A program made the translations under genes and the position numbers. The notes below the pieces were generated by a model. The model was not told where the DNA came from, searched no databases, and saw only the letters and a list, made by a program, of their open reading frames with translations. 64,000 bases of DNA from positions 11,839,823-11,903,822 of the forward strand of contig OZ018408.1 in assembly GCA_963969595.1 (NCBI GenBank), written 5' to 3'. Positions within the stretch are counted from its first letter, which is position 1. Each line of letters opens with the position of its first letter. Positions 11,204 to 24,091 of the stretch are shown in pieces. This stretch comes from Neckera pumila (lineage: Eukaryota > Streptophyta > Bryopsida > Hypnales > Neckeraceae).

Positions 11204-13780
11204 CTCTAATGAGAAAAGGCAAGGTGCCGATGATCTATGCCAAGGATTAAACCTTGAGTTTTGGAGGAAGCGGTGGTGAATGCGGTGTATGTCCGTAATC
11301 GATGTCCAACAAGCTCTTTCTTCTTAGACACTTGAGGAAGTGTGGAGTGACAAACAACCATATATTGCACATATGAGAGTTGTAGTTACTGAATTTCTTT
11401 TGCTTTGACTATTTGTCTTTTATGAGGAAAAGAAGTGGTGAAATTCACTGGAATGAATAGTTGGATAGTTAAAATAGACAAATAGTCCGGTTACTGTTAC
11501 TTTTAGTGATTAGTTGATTAGTTGTCCAGAGACTACGCGTAAATTGGCAGAAGGCCGGCCAGGAGTTGAATATTAGTTATAGACAATTGTTTTTCTTCCA
11601 CGATATAGTTAAATGAATTGTAATTTTCAATATAATCGGATTTTTACTAATTGTTTGTGCATCGGTGTAATTGTTTGATTTTTAGTGCTGATTTGTAAAA
11701 TCCAGTGATTGGATACTTTGATGTTTGTGATTTATTGATGAATTGTGAAATTTGAAATTCTATTGTCCAGTGGTGGTGGTGGTGGGGGCATGCGTGGTTG
11801 AAGGAATTTGGACTCTGTGTTTTTTAGATAGAGGAAATTGTAGACAAATTGTGAGATTTCAAATTCAACTTCTATAGCCAGTGTGGGAGTATCTTGGTGT
11901 ATATCTTGAAGTTTTCTCAGTGAGTGGAAGGCATAATTGAGTAAATTCTTGTTAGTATGGAATGATGTTTGAATGCCTGCTTGGGAGAATTGGGTGGCTG
12001 CGTGCTGGTGCTGTATCATTCGACAAGTTGTTGGAGATGTAGCTAACTTATGGGGGGTCATGAATTGGTGGAATTGTTGAGAATTGCTCTCCATCGACTA
12101 CAACGTGACTGCAGTTATGGCCAACCAAGATCAGCATGAGAATTTGGTAACGTAAGTCAAACTATTTGTTTCTTGAAAATAAATCAATTACGCTTGAGAC
12201 TTTGATTGTTAATTACAAATATACAAAAAGGAGGAATAAATTGTTAAATGGAGAAACCAAGTTGTAACTTACCAATGAACACGGTTCTGTAGTTGAGTAG
12301 TGAGAAAGAAATTTTGTATGCTTAACGATGGGGAATTAAATTGATAAGGGATTCAACCATGTGCTAAGTTGTCTGGTGGTTTGTACTATATAAATTATTT
12401 GCAAATATTGTTGTCTGAGTTAAGATTTATGTTTATAATTTTGAGAATGATTAATGCTGTAAGCTTGGGGTCTAAGAAAGTTACAGAGGATTAGAATTGA
12501 CTAATTGTCGTTGTTTGAAGTGGTGAGATAATGTATCTAGAGGAGCAGAGATAAATAATATTATGTCCAGATTCAAGTATTGATTAATTTTCTATTGTTT
12601 TGTTGAGTAGCAGTCCCTGATTGAATCTACTGGTTTGTGGAAATTGAATACTAGTGAAGGTAGCATAGTGTATATTGCAGGGTACAAACAAGTCATCTTA
12701 GTCTCAAGAATTAATTGAGCGATTATTAGAGGCTTGTACAAATTAAACAATCTTTTTAGTATTGATAACTATAGATGAGCAAGTCCTTGGTGTGTTGACA
12801 AATGGTCATTGAGTCCCGTAAATTCTTTAAGAGTACACAGTGCTCATAAAGAACATAATCAAGAAAGAGTCTCACTAGTCAATTTTTGGTTGTGTATCTC
12901 CAAAATAAATTGTCTATTAATAGTAAGTATAAAAGGAGGATTACAGGGAGAGTGCACCAATTTAGATGTTAATTGAGTGAGTAGAGAAGGCTTCAAACTA
13001 TTTGTTGCTTATATTGTATCTAGAAATAAATAATTTGTTTAATTTTGCATGGGACTTCTAGTCTGCAAGAGTCAGAAATACACTAGACTAGTTGTTAGGA
13101 TGTTATTCAAGTAAAGATAGCTGGTGAGTAGAAACCAGAGTTAGTCTGAGGATTGTTGACGTTGTGTTAAGTGACTAATGGTTGTGAAAATGTGCAGTAT
13201 ATACTTCATGGAGTTTGCATACACACTCATGCGCTGCATTTAGATAAAGACAAATTGTTGTAGATAGGATTGAGACTATTTTCTTATGCATCCTAATTAG
13301 AAATTAAGCTAGCTAAGTAGTGATTGTGAGAAATTGTTCCTGTAATACAAATCAAATATAATTAAAGAAATGTGTATGATGATTATCTATATAAATATAA
13401 ATATATTTTGCATTAGGTTCTAGAGCATTTTTACACGACAAATTGTTACTCATTCCCGACTATTTGTTGATAAATTCAAGCCCCCATTAGAAAGGACTGG
13501 GATTGCATGCACGCGTCCATAGCATTACTAAAGGACTAGCCAACAAATTATATTGGGAATAAGAGTGTGAATGAATGTTAACTATGAATTAAGTTGTTTA
13601 AATATGTAAAAACTCATTTCATTCTAAAATACATGTGACTTTAGCTACAATACAATAGACTACTTGACTATTCCCTAGATTTTGAACCCCTATACTATAG
13701 TCCTGGGTGTTTTTTGAGGTAGGCAAAATCTAGACTACAAGAGTATTTGGGAGCATTGCATACGCCAAGGTGCCTGTTGA

Positions 13781-15640
13781 TTAATGTTGTTCTAAGTTTG
13801 ATGCCAAGGGCACCAGATGTTTAATTCTTGGATATTGTGTAGGTACCAAAGCCTACTAATTGATGCATTTGGAGACCAAGAAGATCATCAAGAGTGTCCA
13901 ATGAAGAACCAAGCTCAAAAGAGGATACATCACCTCCAAATGAGCCAAGATATCCCACAAGAGAAAGGTGACCTCCTAATAAATGGTGAATGATCCATAC
14001 TTTACCTCATTGTGAAGAATTTTGTGCCAAAATGGTATTTGCAAACAACCCATCTACTTTGCAAGAGGGGATGAGCGGTGGTGATGCAAGCAAGTGGGAG
14101 GAGGTCACAAAAGAAGAATACAAGTCTCTCATGGCCAAAGGTACTTGGGAATTGACTCCCTTACCTATAGGGTGGCATAGTGTAGGATGCAAATGGATGA
14201 TTTGCACCACATTAAAAGAGAAATGAGGCCACAAAAGGGCCGCTTCAAGGTTGTTCCCCATGTTGGAAACAAGTTGTTCTCATCATTGGAAATTGAAAGA
14301 AAAAAAACTGAAAAAAAAAATCTTTTTCGGATTTTTTCTATTTTTGGAAAAAATAAATTAACAAAATATTTTTTAAATAACTTGTTGACATGGTAGTGTC
14401 CCCGCGACATCAGCAATCTATGTGCCATGGGAACATTCCATTGGAACAAAGCTCTCAAGCTTGGGAGCTCAATATAACTCGTGGCCCTTCTTTGGCCTCA
14501 TTTCTCTTCTAATGAGAAGGATGCATCCAGCCATGTGACAAGGTACAAAGCTTGATTGGTGGCAAAGGGTATTCTCAAGTGGCACAAGTGAAATTGAATG
14601 AGACATTTGCTCTTGTGGCCAACTTCACTACTATTTGATGCCTTGTGGCTATTGCAATGGCCCTTGCTTTAGAATTGCACCAAATGAATGTGATCATGAC
14701 ATAATCAAATCCATACTTGGAGGAGGAAATTTACATGGATCAACTTGAGGGCTTTGAACAAGACACAAGAAAGAAACTCAAATACAAGTTAAAGAACGCT
14801 TAGTATGGGTTGAAGCAATCATGAAGAGCATGATACAAGGACATTGATGCCACTTTTCTACATGAAGGTTTTGTACAGAGTAAAGCGGAGCACTCTTTGT
14901 ACATCAAGTCATCCATGGACTATTTGCTTTTTGTCATCATCTATATGGATGATTTAATCATTGTGGCAAGCGACATAAAAGTGATGGAGGCACACGGTGT
15001 GGAATTCATGAAGAATAGGACTATCTGCACCATCACCTTGAGCTAGAGCAAGTACATCAAGGAGGTGCTTGAACAGTTCCACATGTAAGATTGTAAGCCC
15101 GTTGGTATGCTGCTTGATGCCAACTCCAAGTTGGAAAAGCTTACAAAGGAGGAGAGGAAGCTATTTGAGGTGGAAATGCAAGGTGTGACATACAAGCAAG
15201 CAGTGGGGTCATTGATGTATGCCATGGTTGGAACACGCTCGGAACTTGCATACCCTGTAAGCGTGGTGAGTCAACACATTACACATGTTGAAATTGGGCT
15301 TGATGCATTGGGCCACAATGAAGAGGATCATGCGGTACTTGCACGGCACAAAAGGTTGGAAACTATTCTTTGGTAGCCAAGACATTGCCGTGAAAGGATT
15401 TTGTGATGCCAATTGGATAGGTAATGTTAACACTCGGGTTATGTATTTTTTGTGGGAGATGGGGCCAATTTGTGGAATTTCAAGCACCAATTCATGGTTG
15501 CATTATTGACCCTAGACGTCAAATACATATCCACTTCTGCATGCACAAGGGAGACCATTTGGTTGCTGCAACTTCTTGCAGATGTACGGTATATACAATA
15601 AAAGGACTCCAAACATCATTCCTGCACCAAACAAATTGAG
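13781..15640 (+). pseudogene. Ty1/Copia reverse transcriptase-RNase H remnant
   Basis: Pieces in order: KGTRCLILGY-like sequence near 13806; the RT N-terminus WEEVTKEEYKSLMAKGTWEL near 14098; a broken CKW segment; QVAQVKLNETFALVA near 14582; the catalytic YMDDLIIVASDIKVM near 14943; VGSLMYAMVGTRSELAYPVS near 15205; MKRIMRYLHGTKGWKLFFGS near 15318; and the RNase H FCDANWIGN near 15400. In an intact element this copies the RNA to DNA. Multiple stops and frameshifts plus a MITE at 14216-14508 make it a fossil. It is probably the 3' half of the gag remnant at 8226-9297. Confidence 0.85.
14216..14508. mobile_element. MITE inserted in Copia RT, 293 bp
   Basis: The left end begins AAGAGAAATGAGGCCACAAA and the right end closes with TTTGGCCTCATTTCTCTT; inside, the GGGCCGC / GTGGCCC motifs continue the inverted repeat. 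The interior is A-rich. It interrupts the RT coding sequence right after GCKWM. No secure target duplication was identified. Confidence 0.7.
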
Positions 15641-15815
15641 ATATTGCACCTCTTCATTTGGGAGAGGATGGAGTTGGTGGGGGGGCTTTTAATTTCTAAT
15701 AGAGAGTTTGAGACTTGAAATCTTTGTATAATTGATCCAGTCGAAAATCCAGCAGCACGTGCCATATGTGTTGAAAGACATTTCAATTGGTATAGAGGGG
15801 TATGATCAATCAAGG

Positions 15816-16776
15816 CTAATACCGTAGCCAGAGGTCACCTTTGGCAAAAAATAATTAAAAAAATTTAAGCCGAGTGATTTTGAAAGTTAACAAGTTACCT
15901 TGCTGAATTTAAGGAAAATTCATTGTTAAGAAAGCCGAAATGCTAGAAAATGTTCCAAGACATCTACATGCCAATACATGTCCACTAAGTGATGGGTAAA
16001 GAGGTCATTTTTTATAGTGAAGTTCATTGTCCATCATGAATCCTCAAAGGATATGGGACAATTTGAAGATGAGCTTGAACGCTCATTGTCAATACGCAGG
16101 AATTGTGTTTAATGTAGAACTTTAGACCTCGTTTTGGCATAGTAGAGTAACTTTTTTCAAAAAATTTTGAACTAATAAAAGTTGATAAATTAAGCCCAAT
16201 TTCATCTTCAAAAATCCATTTGAGATTTCAAGACTCCAATCAAAAGTTATGGACAAAATTCAGAGAAGATGTTTGAAAATGTCAAAGAAAATTTCTCTCC
16301 TAACCCCCTCTCTGAATTTTGTCCATAACTTTTTATTGAAGACTCGAAATCTCAAAAGGATTTTTGGAGATGAAATAAGGGTTGATTTACCAACTTTTCT
16401 TAGTTCAAAGTTTTATTAAAAAAGTTATTCTTCTATGTCAAAATGAGGTCTAAATTTTGACATTGAGCACAATTTTTGCTTTTGAGTTAACTAGGTATGA
16501 GCGGTTGAGCCTCTGCTAATCCAAATTTACATATCCCACATGGGTTGTTCCACCTCTACCACCTCACTTGTATGAAGACATTGTCTATACATCTTCTTCT
16601 ACTAACAACAAACGTGACTTTTGAATCTATGAAAGGTGATTGCCGGAAATTACAATATTATTTATTTTAATGCTGAATTTTTAAGAAATTATATTTTAAA
16701 GTGCCGAAGTTCTTTTTGGACTTTATTTAATTATTCGGCAAACATGTGCCAAAGGTGACCTCTGGGTATGGTAATC
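15816..16776. mobile_element. TIR element with CAGAGGTCACCTTTGGCA ends, about 0.95 kb
   Basis: CAGAGGTCACCTTTGGCA at 15829-15846 is perfectly inverted as TGCCAAAGGTGACCTCTG ending at 16764. The match continues outward less perfectly (TACCGTAGC versus TACCATACC), so the true terminus is uncertain. The CAGAG start is reminiscent of hAT, but no 8-bp duplication is convincing. A long foldback at 16121-16454 is nested inside. Confidence 0.65.
16121..16454. mobile_element. Long-armed foldback element, 334 bp
   Basis: TTTAGACCTCGTTTTGGCAT at the left is inverted at the right as ATGTCAAAATGAGGTCTAAA. Complementarity continues through the whole arm, for example AAAGTTATGGACAAAATTCA against TGAATTTTGTCCATAACTTT, leaving a central loop of only about 50 bp. 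Arms are about 140 bp. It is nested in the TIR element 15816-16776. Confidence 0.8.
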
Positions 16777-17267
16777 ACGTCGGACGCAAAGATCTTCTAG
16801 GAGTACATTATTCTAGTATTGCTTTGTGAACTTCTCTAAAATCACAAATCGGTTTGATGGTCCCAAACTCAATTGCACGATAATCTCTGATACTGCTAGT
16901 CAATCATGACCTAGATTTTGATCTGGAAGTCTAGACATGGATTAACTATATGTAGAACAAATGTTACTGCAAGTCCAAAAGGTTTTCACAATTCAAGGCT
17001 CCTTCATGTTCATTGCAACTAGCTCTTTGATCTTGCAAAAGATTGAAACCGGATCATATAAAGCCGAGTATGCGCACAACTGCTGTATCCATTTATTATC
17101 TGGTCCATATATTGCCAAGTTGTACTTACTAGTTGCAAGGTTTCCAACAGATGCAATCTATAACCATATAGAGCACTGTATAAAGCTAGGGTGTCAAGCT
17201 AGCAACCTAGCTTCTGCGGGTACAGCTCAGTGTCGTGATGTGGGCCGTCTTCTATTTGAAAATTAGG

Positions 17268-17960
17268 CACCTTATTGCATTTGTGTTGGTTTCAAGGGTT
17301 ATTAGGTCTAAAGGGTGGTAGTTGGAGTTGAAAGATTATTAGGCTTAGTTGGAAGGTTTGATAGAGCATTTGTCCCTTATTCTTTGAAAGGTTAGTAGGC
17401 TTGGTTAGAAGGTTTGGTAGGGCATTTGTCCCTTATTATTCAAAGGGTTGTTTGCCTTGGTTGTAGGATTTGATAGGATTTTGTCCCATATTGTTTGTCG
17501 CCTTTAGTTCCTTCGTCGGGTACTTAAAGTTGGCCTTCCTTCTTTGGAATCATCTTCTTGTATTTGGATTTTTGGTTTTCCTTGGATTTGGGATTAGGTC
17601 TTGATTTTGAGAAAACCTTGCAATCTAAGTTGAAAAGAGTTGAGGTTGATTAATACATCATTTCTATTTGGAGATCACATTTTTTTGTGAGATATATTTC
17701 TGTGAAAGTTGTAGTTGAGCGTTGTTTTACTTTTGTAGGTTTACACTTTATGAGCTTGAGAGGATACTCAGTAGTCAAACTTGAGAGGGTTCAGGTGCTA
17801 TTGTACGTGTCTTGCAGGTCTTGAAAGTTCTGAAGTTGGATTATAGATGAAGGATTTTTTGCTACTATAACAACAAATTTACAATACATTTGAGGGACTT
17901 ATATACTTTTGGATTCCATAGTTTGGATTAGTTGTTTGGTTGTGTTTACTTTAGGATTTT
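17268..17960 (+). repeat. LTR-like stretch with roughly 60-bp degenerate tandem repeats
   Basis: It begins TGTTGGTTTCAAGGG and contains three degenerate units sharing GGCATTTGTCCCTTATT and TAGGCTTGGTTAGAAGG (17329-17500). Then follows T-rich, intron/leader-like sequence. The TG start and composition suggest a Copia-type LTR, but no second LTR, PBS or CA end was confirmed. Confidence 0.35.
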
Positions 17961-18179
17961 ATTACTTTTTTCCCTTTTACAAAACTTTACTACAGCCAGA
18001 AGCCCTGTGCTTTTCTGGATAGGCAGCAAAACCTCACGACATTGGTAACCTGTGTCCATTAATATTATTACCTTGGTCCCTAGTCAATGATCAAATTCTT
18101 TAGACTCAGGCTCCTTCGAGTATGCTAGCAACTATATTTGGATGTCAGAATCACAAATAGTAATCCTTGCGTCCCTTAA

Positions 18180-19102
18180 CCCCTAAAGGACCAACATGCG
18201 TTTTTTGGCAGTATAGAAATTTTGGGTAGGTATGTGTGACTAAATATATTCATATTTGAGGCTGAAATTTTAATAGAAGGTGGGGCAAGGAATATCTTCA
18301 CGTGTACCAAGTTTCATGACATTTCAAAATACGAGTCAAAAGTTGTGACCTAATATGTTATTTTTTTTCGTAACTGGGCAGTTTGAGCAGATCGGAAAAA
18401 ATCATTTTTTCCGGAATTGGTTTTTTGAAATTGGTTTTCTAGAGTTATATATATGTAGAAAGCTTTGAGTCATTCCATTTCAACCAATGAGTCAAAAGTT
18501 ATGAGGGTTTTTGAATTGCAGGCAGTTGTGGATTCTCTACTCTAAAAAAAACTTTAAAGTTGTTTATTTAACACAATATTCAATATTTTTGGAAAAAAAT
18601 AAAATCCTAGGACGTAGATTGATTATTACAACATTACAACTGTTGGGATTGACATTTTAAAATTCCATGATTAAATTTTTAACAATTTAGTATTTGAATC
18701 ATTTTCTACTTCTTTCTACTTACTACTTTTTTCCTATATGTTGCACAATTCCAAATGATGTGAAATTTTTCCAGCGTATAGACAACTTGTTTAGGAAACT
18801 GAATTCAAAGAAGCACCACCTTTATTGGCATTTCTTCATTGAAAAGTGAGCTTGCAAAGTGCAGCTGCCCAATTTTTCGCAGGATTGAAAAAATGGTTTT
18901 CAAGACTTTGAATGCTTATATCTTATGATCCACGCGGTGGAATTTTCTGAAATTTTTACTACATGTTTTCAAAATATTATACTACCAGATCCTACTGTTA
19001 CATGTGTCAAAAATTGTTTTTTTTCCAAAAATTTGGTAGTTGTACTAGAAATGGTAGTTTTGGAGCATTTTTGGTGATTACATAGTCATGAAACTTTAGG
19101 GG
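18180..19102. mobile_element. TTAA-flanked TIR element, copy B (923 bp)
   Basis: TTAA at 18176-18179 and 19103-19106 flanks CCCCTAAAGGACCA at the left and ACTTTAGGGG at the right. The interior shares GAAAGCTTTGAGTCATTCC and AATGGTAGTTTTGGAG with the other copies. It is non-coding. Confidence 0.75.
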
Positions 19103-19445
19103 TTAAAGGCTTAAACTTACTTACAGGTTTGCTTAAGGTCCAGTTGAACCAAATTTAGTGCATCCTTGATTGAGCGCACGCAAAGTTCCAGGGTGACAAA
19201 TGTGCGATCAAACAGTCGTTGAGACCTGTGAGTTGCCTGTGCTCCGAATCCTCATAGCTAGCTTGTTGTCGGGCTAGTTCCACAAACTTTGACTAGCTAT
19301 ACAATATTACAATCGAGGTAGTCTCTAATCTAGATTCTCACATTGATGCTGGAGATGAAATACAAGGGTTAGTCCGGCTGCTAAGACTCTAAGCTTTTTC
19401 AAGCTACTGTTGTTTTCTTCCACTTGAATCAATGTTTGAATATCC

Positions 19446-19695
19446 TGAAATCGTGATGCCACATTTAACTACTTATGGACTTTGAAGAGGAAAAAATTAA
19501 TATCAGGAGAAAAAACTTCAGGAATTAATCATCAAGAGATAATGCAAAACATCGGGAGATTGATGTAAAACATCTAGAGATCTATACAAACATTTGGAGG
19601 CAACTGGAGATCTCCAGATGTTATTATCTGAAAATTTTTGAATGCTTTGTCCAGAAGTAGTTAAATGTGACATTGTGGATCCAATACGCTCAAAT
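19446..19695. mobile_element. Foldback element about 250 bp
   Basis: GCCACATTTAACTACTTATGG near 19458 is inverted near 19653 as CCAGAAGTAGTTAAATGTGAC. The interior contains repeated ACATCNGGAGAT-type motifs around a GGAGATCTCC palindrome. Confidence 0.6.
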
Positions 19696-20498
19696 AGCAG
19701 GCGATTGATCAAAAATGTCAACGTCCGGAGACTCTACGTCAGATTGTCAACTGTAATTATTTCCCAAATTCTAAGATCAATTGCCGGAAAGGTAAACTGA
19801 ACGAAACAACCAGGAGTTGGTCGCTTGCATGCTTCCAAACCAATTGATCACTCCACTATTTGCTTTGGGATGCATTCATTTTGTGACAAGTACACTAGAA
19901 AGGGTATATATTTTTTGCCCAGAGCTTGAATCTAAAAACACTTTGCGCGACCAATACAAAATTGAGCATAATTTTTAGGTAATTTTCTCACTATACACAA
20001 AAATCATACCAGAGTTGAACAATACATTCTAAGCATCTAAAATATTTTTAAAAATATATAGTTTTTAAAACTTCATTGAGATGAGATTCCACAAGAATAT
20101 GTAGAAGAATATTTTTAGATGTCTAAAAATGCAAGCACAAAAGAACCTTTTTGCCTCGCTTTTTGCATCTACATATAGGATAAGGATTTCCTATTTTGTT
20201 GAATTACCTACTATTTTCTTGAATCTATTTTTTTAATACTATTTAAACATTAAAGCATCTAGTTTCTTCAATTTTTAAGTAATTTTTTTTATGTGAGAAT
20301 TTTAGGATAAATATTTTAGGCATCTTTGATTGGAAGTATATTGTTGTAATTTTCTAATGCTTATCTATATTTTATTTTGTTTTTTAATTTTTTTCTGAAA
20401 GCTTACAATATTGCAAGTAGTATCCAACATGCAACAAAATCAGTATGGGTTTTGTAGTTTCACCCAAATAGGGATTAATCTTGTAACCTTAAAGACAG

Positions 20499-20522
20499 AA
20501 TTCGTCAGTTTTGCACTTGGCC
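20499..20522 (+). repeat. Candidate left terminal inverted repeat of a 38-kb element
   Basis: AATTCGTCAGTTTTGCACTT followed by GGCC. Its reverse complement occurs at 58380-58403 with one mismatch (23/24). Each copy lies a few hundred bp beyond the 3' end of an outward-reading TE gene, namely the DUF7869-type gene here and the 53391-57921 gene at the other side. Confidence 0.5.
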
Positions 20523-20920
20523 TTCTAAAACTGCACTTACAAACCATACAAGCAAAATTGAGCTATTCACCAAAAAGGGGGGGTTGTTTGCCCATTTTTG
20601 TTTTTTTGGAATTATTGAAAACTGTAGAATAAGACATTCAGTCTTCTTTGTGCAATGATTGTATTTGAGCCATTTTGTTTTCCATTCATGAAGTAATACA
20701 CATGATTTTCATTTTCAATTTACAAGTTTACAGCTACAATGATGCTTCTTGATACATATACAAAATTCTGTATATCATTATTAAAAATGATTTTTGTAAG
20801 TGCAAATAGCTTCAACATTTGCATATACTCAATTACATAAGCTCAAGTCCACTACTACTGACAATAAATATATGCTTCATTGACAATTCCTATAAATCCC
20901 CCTAAATGTAATACTTCACT

Positions 20921-23900
20921 TCAATATGCATGTTCGTCATTCCGCAAACATTCATTGTCCAACTCTTCCATCTGCATTGCAATGTATTCTAGCAAATGAG
21001 GTTTCGCTAGTATTGGGATACTGAGTTCTTCCTCCGTCACCACTTCATGAACTCGTACACTGTCATCTTGCACAATCCCGCCTCTTCATTTCATAGGTAT
21101 GTTTATCTATGAGAAAATAGCAGATTCTTTCTCTACCCATCCATGTTGTTCACAAGAAGGCTGCCACAACGCTTCCATGCAATTTGCATAACGCTCTCTG
21201 CTTGAGCTTCCACCTATGCCATTTCCTGCCTTCTGAATTGGCCAATACCATATCACTTTCATCTCTGCTGCTCGCTTGCGCTGACCAAACTCCAACACCT
21301 TTCTGAGAAAAAACAGCACGCCTTCTCGTACTTCAGTTGCCTCCACACTGAGGGCCACAAATTGTCCAACTCGTAGGTCTTTTTCTGGTTCGAACACTGG
21401 AAATGGATCCTGCCCTTCCTCTACGCTTGTTGTTGCAGCTGTATCTGTGCCTTTCTTCACCCTCTTTCTTCTTGGGGCCCTATTCCCCAACAGTTGTACT
21501 GGTTTGTTCCTTTGGGGACCAAAGTAGCCTCGTGCCTCTGGATTTGGCATTGTTGCTATGACCGAGTCTATTGCAGTCAACATCGCATTCAATTCTTCTC
21601 CTCCAATAGGAACTGTGTTCAATTCCATATGTTCCCCTTCATTCCCTTCAACTCTTGATGGCCAAAATGGTAGGTCCCGCTCCACCGTTCTATCCATATT
21701 GGGAAATTCTCTCAAATACTTCTTGAACTCTTCTGTTTTCTTTTTTGCTTCAAGGTTCTTCTCCACATGCATTCCTCTCTCCACACATTTGTCCTTATAT
21801 ACAATGAAATCTTCGAGTGCTCTCAGCTCTCTCTCATCTGCCGCAAACACCTCTGCTAGATTGGGCTTCTCTGTTGGGCTCGGTACAAATTGTAAACACA
21901 TGTGCCCTTCTGTCGGTCCCCACGCGTTCTTGCTGAAGTGCTTGTGCTGAACTCTAGGCATTCCATTCTCTATGTAGAACCTCATGTGATGTGGAAATGT
22001 TATCCTTGTCAATTGGTCTCCCCCCCTTAGAAGGTGTGGTGTGATGAATGATTTCCAATCACGAACATTCTCAAGTTTCCGTGCACTGACAAAGGACTCT
22101 GTGTATGATGTCCCTTTCTCAACCAAAAATAGCAACTCATCCAGAGAATCAATATTGGTCCTCTTAAGCATGTTTGAAATTATACTAAACCATTGGTCTA
22201 TGTCTTTGTGTGTGTGTCCTACAATTAGAAAACATAATTGCACCTCCTGGAAGTAATCCATGCCCACTAATGCTGCACACAAGGCAAACATGTATATGTT
22301 CTTGTTTTCGCAAGTTGTATTGTCCGCTTGAATTCGCAAAGTTGGCGGTAGCTTCCCCTTCCGTCTCCGTACATCAGATATCACGTGCATTACTGTAGTT
22401 ATCACCTGATTGCTGTCATGTTTAAGGTGTGCGTCAATCCACACATCTGCATACAATCCAATCCCATGCACTAGTACTCCACAAAAATGAGTTTTCACGA
22501 ATCGAGATTCTATGTTCTTCACCGTTTGCCTCATTTTTGGAACCATGGTCGTGTTCTAGTCCATGCCGTCCACTATCAAGCACATGTACAAATCCGGTGT
22601 TATCATTGCTGATCTCTTGAACAGTCAATAATCGCGCCTCTCTTCCATTTGATGTTGGATGTGTATAATGTACCACTTCTTTATCTCCGCAGACGCTGCT
22701 ACATTAGTTGTACCTTCCATTCCACATTTATATTCCCAACAATGATAACATTTTGAAAATCGGGAGTATGGGGGAATCTGTATGTGTGGAAATTCTTTGC
22801 GCCACAACCGATGGAAAGAAACGAGGGATAGTGGCTCTCCATCTACCATCTTCTTCACTTCTTCATTGATGTAGTTGAATACATCCACTTTTGTTGTGTT
22901 TATGGGTAATAATATCAATGGTACTATGTTGTTGTCTGCCTTCCTTCGTACTTGTCTATGAGGTTGAGTGCATCCAGCTTCCTTCACAAACTCTGCAAAA
23001 CTCTCACGTGCTGCAGACAGTTTTGCTCCTTCTCTCAAGTGACATGTGTTTCCATGTACCGTAGCCACTCTTCCATATACCTGTTGGGATTGCTTCAATT
23101 GCTTGAACCGCCGTTGCGAGTAACCAAGTGCTGTAGCGTAACAAGCATTGCAAACATGAAAACCATCCAATTTAGTCTCATACTTGTCTCTCTTCTCCTT
23201 TTCTGTTCTTCTGTAGAAAGCGCTCAACATCTGTAGCATCCACGTTGATCGGAGCTCGTACTTCTGTCCCCATGCCATGTACCTCTGGTTCAATATGTAC
23301 TTCTCGTCTATTTTTGTCATGCAATTTTGCTTGCATCCACCTTTATTTTTGGTTGCCAATACACTTTGCAAGGTCACTTTTTGACTCAATGCTTCTCCTC
23401 TTACACGTGGTCCTTGTTCTCGTCTCCTTCGGGTAGCCATAGAATAACTTCGGATACTACTACAATCAGGTAACCCATCCCTGACTTCTACATTGTTTCC
23501 AAAGCTATTCAACTGTTCCATTCTCAAAGAGCTATGATGAGGGGTGCTACTAGTACCAGGGGTGCTCTGAGATACTTCCGATGGACCAGGACTACTATTG
23601 CTCTCATGGAACTCAAACTCCAATGTTCCTACAGGAGAGAAGGTAAAATTTTGTCCTCCACCAGATTCCGCAATACTTGCCCTTCCTTGTCCAGTGGAAC
23701 GGACTCTTGATTTCTTCCACCGAACCACCAACCCCACACATTGACCAAGACGCTCCCCTACTAGTTCTTCCGTTCAAATTGTTGTATCTACAACATGCAA
23801 CACTTTCACAGCAACCTCATGAGGGCATAGCTTAACATAGTGCAAGTCCATTCCACATAGAATACTTTCATCAATGGTCCCAGTTCCAACTACTCTTCCA

Positions 23901-24091
23901 GCTTCTGAGAGTAGTTCCACGGTGTCTATCCTTCTCTCTGTCCTAACGTCATGCCTTTCAATACTACTGCTTCCAAATAGAATTGCACGACGGGCTTGAA
24001 CTATCCTTTGTCCAACGCTCCTTCCAGTGGGCCCTCCTGTTGTTGCTATTGTCGGAAGTGCCACAGGACTCCTGAAACCTCTGACATCCAT
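20921..24091 (-). pseudogene. DUF7869-type transposon protein, 1,056 codons with five in-frame stops
   Basis: A single frame runs from ATG at 24091 to TGA at 20921-20923 with no frameshift, broken by stops at 23774-23776 (TGA), 22625-22627 (TGA), 22556-22558 (TAG), 21107-21109 (TAG) and 21086-21088 (TGA), codons 106, 489, 512, 995 and 1002. Coding sense clearly continues across each stop. The core motifs CLIVDGMD (Asp 508), RIQADNTTCENKN (Asp 590) and VGHTHKDIDQWF (Asp 630/632) match the DUF7869 pattern. Their spacing suits an RNase H-like DD(E/D) catalytic fold, which is my inference. Upstream lie a Cys-containing region (CYHCWEYKC near 22730) and a low-complexity N-terminus; the C-terminus is acidic. 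Such proteins occur as repeated families in non-seed plants and are likely transposases. All stops are reachable by one C-to-T change. Confidence 0.75.

Larger units (their letters stand above)
9298..13780. other. Gene-free 4.5-kb stretch splitting the Copia element
   Basis: The Copia integrase domain is missing here. The block contains two small palindromic repeats (9313-9390 and 11124-11203) and an AT microsatellite near 10829-10862. The short ORFs show no recognisable domain. It may be inserted DNA that replaced integrase, or unrelated sequence joined by rearrangement. Confidence 0.55.

Noticed and set aside
15829..16764. Firm hAT assignment from the CAGAG terminus
   Set aside because: No matching 8-bp flanks, and the inverted repeat continues outside the CAGAG start.
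21558..21950. 130-codon plus-strand frame
   Set aside because: Antisense shadow of the DUF7869-type gene.
20921..24091. Stop codons read through or reassigned, leaving an active protein
   Set aside because: The SETD6-like gene ends normally at TGA, and several independent stops of all three types occur only in TE genes, so decay is simpler.
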